A stretch of 29,610 nt of DNA from Folioceros fuciformis. Lineage: Eukaryota > Anthocerotophyta > Anthocerotopsida > Anthocerotales. Within the stretch, counting starts at the first letter, position 1, and each line of letters starts with the position of its first letter. Location of the stretch: the NCBI GenBank assembly GCA_049999805.1, contig JBNGIO010002041.1, positions 1-29,610 on the forward strand, written 5' to 3'. A program made the position numbers and the translations under genes. Positions 18,838-27,791 of this stretch are shown here, in pieces. The notes beneath the pieces are model-generated. The model saw nothing but the letters and a program-made list of their open reading frames with translations, had not been told where the DNA came from and made no database searches.

Positions 18838-21800
18838 TTAATACATCCGTCGCTTGAAATGGTGGTCTTCTTCCATCCGCTCCATATTAGCTTCTGCATC
18901 TGACAAGTCCGCTTCCAGCTTCGCCAGCTCCATGTCGCACAGCTCCAGAAGCCGATCAGCAAGAGGAGGAATGCCAGGATGGCGCCCATCATTGTAGATA
19001 TGGGCGTTTAGTGCAATCTGCTCGACATCCCGTCGAAATTCATCCCGACTCTTGTAAGCCAATTTCCGCACGTTCTCCCTAATTTGGGCAAGATCCATGG
19101 GCCGCTTAACATACTGGAGGTAATCAGGAGCTTCCTTCTTACTGACAGGCTTCAGAAACAAGTAGGCAACGTCTGACTTTCTGAGTCTCTCGACGATGCC
19201 GTCTAGTATGTTGGACAAAAGCACCTGACAAAAGCCACACACGATTAGATCTATCCAGATCTACCTACCACAACCTTACTGACCCCAGCGATGTTTAGGT
19301 CATCCATCCGTATCTACTAATGCCAAACCAAGCAGTCTACAATTCTCACCTCCCCACCACCCTGTCTCTTCCTCTGGCGCTTGGGTTGGATATTGGCTTC
19401 TGCTGTCTGATCGGCACCTAGTCCAGCATCCAATTGCGACCGCTTCTTCCTTCCTCTCACCCTCTCACGCTCACTGACCTTGGAATCTCTACCTACCGGG
19501 GCTGCTCGCCTTGACCTGTTTTCATCCAGCTTCTGTTGTGTCCTTTGTCTTTTCTTCTCCTCCTGCCGTAACGACCTTTCTTGCTCCCTCTGCTCATCTG
19601 ATTTCTGCCGTTTTACTTCTCTTTCCCTTTCAAGCAGTTCTCTCTGTTGCTTCTCTCTTTCTTTAAGTTCTCTTTCCTTCCGTGCTTTGTCCCATTCCCT
19701 CATCTCCCTCTCCCTCCGCTCCCGTTCCTTCCTGTCCCTTTCCCTCTTCTCTTCCTCCCTCTGCTCCTTCTCCCTCTGCTCCCTCTCCTTCTGTTCCCTC
19801 TCCCTCTGCTCTCGCTCCCTCTGCTCCCTCTCCCTCTGCTCCCGCTCCATCTGCTCCCTCTCCCTTTCTCTTTCCTTTTCCATCTCTCTCTCCCTCAACT
19901 CCTTTTCCTTCAGCTCCTTCTCCTTAGCCCGCTCCCTCTCCTTCGCCCGCTCCCGCTCTCTCTCCCTCTCCTTCGCGCGCTCCTTTGCCTTCTCCCTCTC
20001 CACCATCTCCTTTTGCTTCTCTCTCTCTTTTTCTGCTTTCCGCTCCTTTTCCAATTCTAAAGACTTCAGACGAGCGAATTCCTGCTCTTTGGGCATCAAC
20101 CATTCACTCTCCGTAATCCTATGTAGTTCAACTTCCCCGTCCTGATGTGACTGATGCTCCGACTCATAAACGTGTGGTCGTCCTGTGTCTTTAGCACACT
20201 GCTGTTCCTGCTGATGCATGCGATGGTTCTTCTCATTCGCCTGCCTTTCCTGCTTGGCCTGTTTAACCTTCTGAAGGTTTGGATCTACTGCCCTGACAAT
20301 CCCCCTATCTATGATCTTAATCTTCTTCGGTTTAGCTTGTTGCTTCTTCACATTTACGTGTACTACTAGTGAATCACCTACCTCCCCTTTTCCTGTGGCT
20401 ACATCTCCAGCATTTTCCAGTCTGTTGCTAGAGCTCATATGACCAGCTTCTTGGTTAACAGGAATTTTGATCTTCAGAGCTGGAAGCTTTTCTATTACCG
20501 CATCTTTCTTCTCCTTTGCCACAGGTTTGATTTTTGGAATGACAGGTTTGGTAGCCTGAAGCTCATCCATTTTCCGTTTTTTGATCGTCAATTTCGTTCC
20601 CTGTCGTTCCACAAGGCCCTCTGTAATTGCGGCGTCGGGTTTTGGAGCCTTGTCTGCCTCTTCCATGTACAATGGACACTTTTTGTTGGTGCGCATGTGT
20701 CCGAGCTGATGTCACACAGAAACACTTCATTAACTCTTTGGAGGCAACAAATTGAACTCTGACCTCCATCTGCAACCCAGGAGACCTATATGGCATACCT
20801 GACCACATGCCCCACAAATCACAGTCAAGGACGGTCGAGACCCATCCTTTACGGCCTTCTCCTTCAATTTTGAAGCTGTGTTCACCTGCTTGTGCAAAAA
20901 CGTAGCCCATACAACACTAGTTTCAAGTGCCCTCTTTTCATGAGCTCCAAAAAGGTTGAGGGCACGACAATGCGTGGAAATGAGACTATTGGGACATGTC
21001 CAACGTGGAACTAATAATCCTCACCTTGGTGAGATCTTTGACAACAGCTTTCTTCTTTTCCTTCTTGCCCGTGACAACTGTCTTAGCACCTGCTTTCGTT
21101 GCCTGCTTATCTTCTTCTAAACCCCGTTTTTTGGCTTCCGCTGCCATTTTAGCCTTTTTCTGTGCAATGTAGTGTGCAACCTACACTCAAGACATACAAG
21201 ATAAGTGCCTTTCCCACAGGGTCAGACAGGAACCACGGGAAAAAGAATGATGGGGTAGAAGTAGACCTTCTTGGGATCCGTTATGATCTCCTCCTTGAGA
21301 GTAAACGAGCCATCTGCCTGCATGATTTTTATAGTACGCCTGAGTGTTTGCACTATTTGCTTTTTCTTCTTGGCCCCTTGATTCTGATGCGCAGGCTCTT
21401 CAACTTTGTTTTGTACTTTGTCGTGATTACTTTTTTTCTCAATTACAGCACTAGCAACCTTTTTCTTCTGTGCATCCTCCTCACCCTCATCGTCTACAGT
21501 TGCCATCCAGCAATAGATCAAAGAACTTGTCCGAAACATGTAATATTTCCTGCCTCACAGTTCAGCCACATACCTTCCATAAGCATGCGTCGGAGCTCAG
21601 CTGCTTCTGCCGCCTCGTCCTCCGCTTCTTCTTCTCTTTGAGCTTCTAATGCTCGTCGCCGCGACCCTAGACCTCGCATGCCATCCCTTTTGGCTCTCTT
21701 GGAGGCTTCATCTTCATCGTCACCTTCCTCTGCTTCTAGAAGATTCTCGAGATCGCCAACAAAAGTGTCAAGATCGCCATTGGCCTCTCCATCACTTTCG

Positions 21801-24800
21801 GAGTCCTCGCCTTCTGCAAAAGTAAGACTTTGAACCTGCCTATCCCAGACCTCTTGACATTTCTCTCGGGTCTGCTGCTGCAGCTGCAGGAAGGACATCC
21901 GCTGGCCTCGAGCAAACTTGTTGAGCGCTGCCACACCTACTTTAACACCCGAAGCAGCTTGTTCACTAGAGAGTTTTCTCACCAACGCTATTCTGTGCCA
22001 TCTGGTCATCTTCTCAATCTGCGCCTCTGAAACTTTGAACTTCAAAAGAACCTGCATGCAAAGTTGAGACGCATCAGAAACCGTTCGCAGAATTTCCCTC
22101 CCAAGAACCAGGAATAGGTTTCCTAAGTAGAAAGTGCAGACAAACATAAGACATGAAATAACATCACCTCACGCGCTGCATCCATGCTCAGCCGTCGTAG
22201 ATCAGCATCAGTCCCAGTAACGGCCCCACCTCCCCGTGCCGCAGCTGCTTTTTTCTCTACTAGGGCACCTGAACCGGGTGGCTTAGCAGCAACTCTCAAG
22301 TAGCTGAAACCCAATCCTCTTCCAGAAGGGTCTCCTATTCCAGATATTTCCAATCGTTCAATGCACTGTCGTCCCTGCAAAAAGCAATCCCTGCTGAGTC
22401 TCGATTTTTGCAGGTCTGAGAAAAAGACGAAACTATCATGCCAACAAGCTTTGAACTCGAAGACAACAAGAAATTGAGCATGCCTGCAAGGTCGCGGAGA
22501 CAAAATTTGAGCTTAAGTTCCAAGGGCTAAACTGCAACTCGCGTTCTATCACTGATGCAGCGGCAAGAACAATCGCATCATCTGGAAGTTGTGCTATAGC
22601 AGGGGTAAGACCAGTAGGCTGTGTAAGCTTGTGTATCCCTATACGTTTCAAGTGATATAAGCCAGCTTGCATACTTTCATAGCTGCAAACCTGCATGCGG
22701 GATCCATATCAATGTAATGAGAAAAGAAAGTCAAACCAAGCCGTTCTGTATTTGTCCCACAACAAGATCAGGGTAGATATATTCTTGTTTCCGCCCACAG
22801 GAGACCCAAACCTACATGTTCTGGAATCACCATGCGGCGAAGTTCCTCCTCTGATGGTATACGGAAATTGCGCTTTAGAGTCCAAAACAGCTCACCGCCA
22901 GGACCCCTCTGTCACATGGGTCAATGGGATGGTACTCAGAAATAATCCAAGCTCCCACTGTGCAGTGTATTCATTGAAGGATGTTAACATAGCAGGCAAC
23001 TTGCCCACTGGAATCAGACATCTACAAACCTGTAGATCAGCACAAGTCCTCAGGCGCTTCCGTGTAAACCCTTCAGTCAAAGAGGGGAACTGAGACAGAA
23101 GCTCATCAGCACGGATCCGTGGCAGAATTCCAGGCTTTTCATTCGCTCGAAATTCCCGATAGACATAAACCAACAACCGATTGCCAACATAATTTTGCAC
23201 TGCCTTTGATGTTGGGGTCAAGACTTCCATGTGAGGCTCCTACAGCAGGCAATCACAGCAAGGTCAAGCAAGTCAACCACATCAATCCGCAGTGTAGCAT
23301 ATACACGTTGCATACCTTAAACACCCCGCAGTGTAGCATATAGACGTTGCATACCTTAAACACAATAGCTCTCAGTCACAAAAGAATGCAAGATGGCTAC
23401 ACACCTGCTGGCCTACAACATGGATGCTGTCAATCCGTCTGAGTGAAAGCTTTCCTTTGGCAGAGCGAACGAGAAGAAAATCTGTAGGAGCAACTCGATG
23501 AGCAAACACTGGAGCTCGATATAGATTGGTCTCAAGGCTTGCTTGAGTCTCCCCAGGTTGTATGTCACCTAGAAAAGGGGAATCTTCAGTTGGCTCTAAA
23601 GGAAGTGCAACTCCCACCCAAGAGCCCCGTTCATTTTTCAAAGTGAGAGCCGTGGAGTCTGTTGGCGTTTGCTTGCGGTAGTATGTAGATAACCTAGCAC
23701 CCATACCAACATTCCCAAGCAAAAGAGGTCGCTCTTCACAGTATCTGAATCAAATCAAACATCCAGGTTAACAAACCTTCAAGAGCAGCTCCAAGTGAGA
23801 AACTGTCAATGATTTTGATACTCACTCCATCAGTGCAACATGACCATCCTTCACAGACAGCTCTGACTTTTTCTTGAATGCACCAGGTGGTCGCATTGGC
23901 TTGTTTTCACCAGGCAGTCTCTGAGCTTTTGGCAAAGGATGGACCTTGGAACGAACAAGATGAAGCACAGAATTTGGAGGAACCTCTTGCTCGGCCAACG
24001 TCTTGCCACCTTCTAACTCCTTCCCACAGTACAGCACCCTTGTCCTTTCGGAGGTCTTCAAGTCTGAAGCCAGATGAGGAAAATTAGACAATGACCTCTT
24101 CAGTGCTGCTGAGAGCAAAAGAGTCCACCGCATCCCTAAATCACTTACCCCCCAATTTTTTGGATGCTTTCAGCTTAAGGCCCTCCACAGTCTCAGAGGC
24201 ATCAACCTGAAGCTTGCTTCCCTTTCCTCCAAGAGTTTTAACAATGACTTTCATAGGGCCCTTTGCAGCAAGCTTCCCCTGCTCCTTGGCAGCAACTTCA
24301 TTATGGTGGGGGTACCAGACAGCCTTGGGACGGTGGAAGTTCGCCAGATCTTTGCTGCAAAGGCGCTCGGCACAGCCATGAACAAGGACTCCAGACTAAT
24401 TTGGCAAAAAAGAGAATCTCAAGGGATGAACAATGAGAAGGAGTGACCTTACTTCGTCAGTTTTGGCTTCATAGTTTGCAGCCTGATTGCAGGCACGGAA
24501 TGCATAACCTTCATACCATGTGCAGCAGCACGCTTTTTAGCGTGTGTTTTCTGTTGCTGCGCTGGTTTCTTGGTGGTGTAGTACTTGTCATTTGATATAT
24601 TAAATCGTGCCATTGCTGATGGGAGAGTGTGAGCCTCCTCTGCTATGTTTTCCTTGGATGGCTGCACAAGAAGCATAGCTGCAGCATGGCTCCGCAATTT
24701 TTGAGCTTCTCTTGTGTCATGTATTTCAAATGCCATATTTGGATCATTCAAGTCCAAGATACGCTTAGCCCTGGGCATCGAATTCCTGGCAGGCCCTTGA

Positions 24801-27560
24801 TTGTCCCATTGCACCTGATCCAGCCAAATGCATGACGCCAGATCTGAATTCAGACAATCAGGTTGTGACTCCAACCACTTCATCGGCTGTACAACGTCAT
24901 TTACTCCATCTACATGATTAGGTTCCCTGGCCTGCATTGGGCCTTGTGACCCTATTGACTCTAATCGTAACATCTGAGGGTGCCTATGCATTTGTACAAC
25001 TCTACCACCTGGCCTGCTCAGAGGCTCAATTAAAATAGGTCTACACTGACTATCAGGAGGTCTCAGGTTCTCCTTTCCATACATCCCAGACACACCGAGA
25101 GACAAACCCTTCTCAGTTGAGCATTCATTGTCAACCTCCTCTGAAAGATCTGAGGAACCATCCTCAACTTGGCCCTGACCCCGTTCCTGTTCATTTTTTG
25201 TGCATACATCTTCTCCCCACAAAATTTGGTCTTCCCAGTCTTGTTGGTACAATGCTTCAAAGTTGGCGGAAGGCATGAGGTTCATAGAAGCTGACAAATG
25301 CTCCCAATCAGCACTCTCAGATTTCATGGGCTCTGAAGCAACAAACACTACTTTCTTCGATCTTGTCTTCGGCTTCCTGTCATATCCAACGCCAGGAAGG
25401 AAAGGTTCACTGTCATCTAACGCACTACCATCTGTTCCCTCAGTTTCATCCTCTGCACTCATATCTTCAGCTTCATCCAAGGATACATGACTGTCAACGC
25501 AAACATTAGAGCAAGTCTTAAAAACTTCTTCCTCATCAAATTCCAGAGCTTCAGAAGCCTCTTCCACACGTTCCCTCCTCTCTGTGCCACAGAAACAAAG
25601 GGTGGCCTCAGTCAAACCCATCCCGACTGCAAGACATCTGAGGAAAACCAATCCAGAACATCATCCATCGAATATGACCAGATAGAAACCTTTAGGGAAT
25701 GGTCTTTTATGCCGTGCCTTTCGGTTCCCAATGGGCCAATACGGTTCCCTCACACCAAACAACTCAGAAAACCGAAGAACATCTTGGCCCTCTATCTGAC
25801 ATAGGACAGGTAGTTTCTCTTTGTCCTCTGCAGCCGAAACAACATGATTGAACACAGGTAATTTCTCGTTGCCCTCTGCAGTCGAATCAACATCATCGAA
25901 GACAGGTAATTTGTCGTTGTCCTCTACTGTCGAATCAAAATTATGAAGGACGGGTATTTTCTCATTGTCCTCTACAGTCGAATCAAAGTCATTGAGGACA
26001 GGTAGCTTCTCAGTGTCCTCTGCAGTTGAATCGACATCATTGGCCACAGATAGATCCTGCAATACACCAGCCTTTGTCACTTTCAAGTCCACAAATCCTT
26101 CTCATGCTGGAAGACTAGAGTAGAGCCACCCAAGAGAACTGCTATGGCAGCGCCGCTTTATTCTAGTGGGCAGCTTCCAGCCCTAAAACTGCAGCGACAC
26201 TTTACCTGACTCGGCTCGGGCTCACCCTCAAACTCTTCCACTGAATGGTCTGATTTCGTGTGTCCTACAATCAAGCGACAGCATCAACATCTCATCAACC
26301 GTGAAAGCCCTCATCCACACATCAAACACTGCGACAGCCTCTCCTGACGGCTTCCATCTGCTATCAAGCTCTACGAAAGCACTAGTTCTCAGGGTCCTGC
26401 TGCGACCTGCATCTTCGTCGAAGGAAATATCCTGGACTGGTTCATCATGATCATGCAAACTGTCAGCCTCGTCATCTTCATCATAATTATCTTCTTCAGG
26501 TACGAAGGTGCCAGGCTCAGCAGCTAAAGCTGCTTGGGCATAAAATTGTTCATCCTGCTGATGGGGCACATGCAGCTCCGGATCCTCGTACTCTTCTTCT
26601 ACATCCTCAATCTCTTCTTGTATGTCCTCATAATCCACGGCATCGTCAGCCTTCCTTCCATAGTCTGCAACAGTGGCACACCGACCTCAGCTACCAAAAA
26701 AAGAGTGGTCACGCTCACCGCAAGACACAGGTACTCTAAACCTGAGGAGAACAAAGACCCTCTTCCCACTCCCATCCACCGAGTCATGAGAATTCCACTC
26801 TTCAACAATGTCACACATCCTCTTACCCTCCTTGTCCTCAACTGGGCTCCCAGCTGCAGCCGCAGTCGTCGAGGAAAGCTGGAGACAATGACCAAATCCA
26901 TGAGCGCGAGGTAGTTTAACCAACACGGAAATTGCACCTGCGCTAAGGGCTAACCACCACACTTCCTGGGCTGCACCTCGGAGGCCCAGTCGAGGTGAAG
27001 GAGAAGGCTGTTACGCAGGACATCCCCAAGTTCAACAGAACAGAGCTGTATCCACTAAGAAGGAAAGAGAACTTACGACGTTCAGCGGAACAACGCTACC
27101 GAGAGCTGAGAGATTGTCCTTCGCATCCTGAAGACCGCAACGACAACAATTTCATTCATTCACAGTTGCAGGATTTGCGAGCTCAAGAGCAACAGTTGCA
27201 AACTCGGAAAACCCAAAACATCACAGCACAAGCCAAACCCCGCACCAGGGACTGGCTACAGTTTCAGATTTCGTTCCCCGTTCCAACCAACCCAGATTTC
27301 GCCAAGCCCGCCACAGTCCAGCGATTCATGCCAAGCGCATGCCAAGCCAAATCGCGGTCCAAGCTGCAGAACAGGCGCCAGGAGTAGCGGCACCCACGGA
27401 GCATCGGACAGACAGATCGGTCTCGACACTGAGGAGAAGTACGGACCTGATCAAGGTACTCGGCATCGAGACCTCCATCGTCGTCCAGGTTCCCAAACAT
27501 AATCCCGAATTGCCATCTCCCGCCGTTCTCCTCTTCATCTTCATCCTCCCAATTTGGCAT
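18838..27560 (-). CDS. TAF1: TAF1, largest TFIID subunit (20 coding exons)
   Basis: Proposed exons in order: 27560-27447, 27127-27077, 26878-26827, 26664-26407, 26264-26206, 26056-25690, 25581-24453, 24354-24149, 24063-23826, 23744-23405, 23239-23030, 22908-22816, 22690-22484, 22374-22168, 22051-21574, 21493-21267, 21180-21025, 20885-20799, 20705-19350, 19224-18838. The product is about 2,073 aa. Domains: N-terminal TAND-like TBP-binding segment (FGIMFGNLDDDG, 18-29); acidic region with a 16-aa repeat (184-263); plant-type ubiquitin-like domain (about 711-788); TAF1/DUF3591 core (about 790-1290); CX2CX4HX6C zinc knuckle (Cys1488, Cys1491, His1496, Cys1503); Glu/Arg-rich coil (1711-1893); C-terminal bromodomain with PDY and acetyl-lysine Asn2023. 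TAF1 is the TFIID scaffold that contacts TBP and core promoters. The architecture matches Arabidopsis TAF1/HAF1. Least certain are exons 2-5. Start ATG 27560 has A at -3. Confidence 0.92.
19506..20054 (-). repeat. Glu/Arg/Lys/Gln-rich low-complexity coding tract in TAF1
   Basis: Residues 1711-1893 of the TAF1 model are almost only Glu, Arg, Lys and Gln, with a core of near-perfect Arg-Glu-Arg-Glu-Gln units (15-nt period) at 19761-19856. It should form a long charged helix or coil between the zinc knuckle and the bromodomain. The opposite strand reads as Ser/Leu/Pro-rich open frames that are artefacts of this composition. Confidence 0.85.
22375..22483 (-). other. Probable GC-AG intron in TAF1 (intron 13)
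   Basis: Exon 13 is best ended at TTGCAG with the intron starting GCATGC; the intron ends CTTTTTGCAG. This gives NFVSATLQ joined to GRQCIERLEI. The length between the NF and IERL anchors then equals that in Arabidopsis HAF1 as I recall it. A GT donor 18 nt earlier (TTT|GTCTCC) would delete six residues. Confidence 0.6.
23287..23363. repeat. 39-bp tandem duplication inside TAF1 intron 10
   Basis: Two copies beginning CCGCAGTGTAGCATATA lie at 23287-23325 and 23326-23363. They differ at about one or two bases. They fill almost half of the 165-bp intron between exons 10 and 11, without affecting the coding sequence. Confidence 0.85.
25802..26041 (-). repeat. Five tandem 48-bp coding repeats in TAF1 exon 6
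   Basis: Residues 184-263 are five 16-aa units of the form x-x-Val/Phe-Asp-Ser-Thr-x-Glu-Asp-x-Glu-Lys-Leu-Pro-Val-Leu/Phe. The last unit (25849-25802) runs directly into the conserved TAF1 segment CQIEGQDVLRFSELFG. The LPVL ending of each unit matches the residues that precede this segment in other TAF1 proteins. The units differ at several positions, so the expansion is not brand new, but the frame is kept. Confidence 0.9.
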
Positions 27561-27791
27561 GGTGTAACACGTACCAATCTCATCCGCCGGCGTCGCGGAA
27601 GAGCCTTCAGCCTTCCTCTGCACCCCTTCACGGTGAGGCTGGGATGTCTCTGAAACAACAGCAAGCCGTGTCGTGGCTGACCCCTACTTATAAGCTGGAG
27701 GGGAGCCCCAAGGGGTTTAAATCCATAAGTAGAGGCATAAACCCTAGTCTCGAAACAACGCAGCAGCCTGTACCATCGTCTCGGTAGCGCA
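27561..27791. promoter_or_regulatory. Bidirectional TAF1/NOP2 promoter with telo-box
   Basis: The 231 bp between the divergent start codons carry AAACCCTAG at 27739-27747, a perfect telo-box core (AAACCCTA), 45 bp before the NOP2 ATG. A TATA-like TTATAA is at 27688-27693, about 50 bp further upstream. Telo-boxes are enriched near the transcription start of plant ribosomal-protein and ribosome-biogenesis genes, which fits NOP2. Confidence 0.6.

Noticed and set aside
19480-20145. 221-aa Ser/Leu-rich and 137-aa Leu/Pro-rich open frames on the + strand
   Set aside because: They are complements of the Glu/Arg-rich TAF1 coil and arise from codon composition.
26827-26965. Longer versions of TAF1 exon 3 (acceptors at 26966 or 26938)
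   Set aside because: The acceptor at 26879 gives a better match to the Ser/Thr/Ala-rich segment before DYxxKAxDAVDYED in recalled TAF1 proteins and keeps phase; the longer forms add Trp-rich sequence unlike the family.
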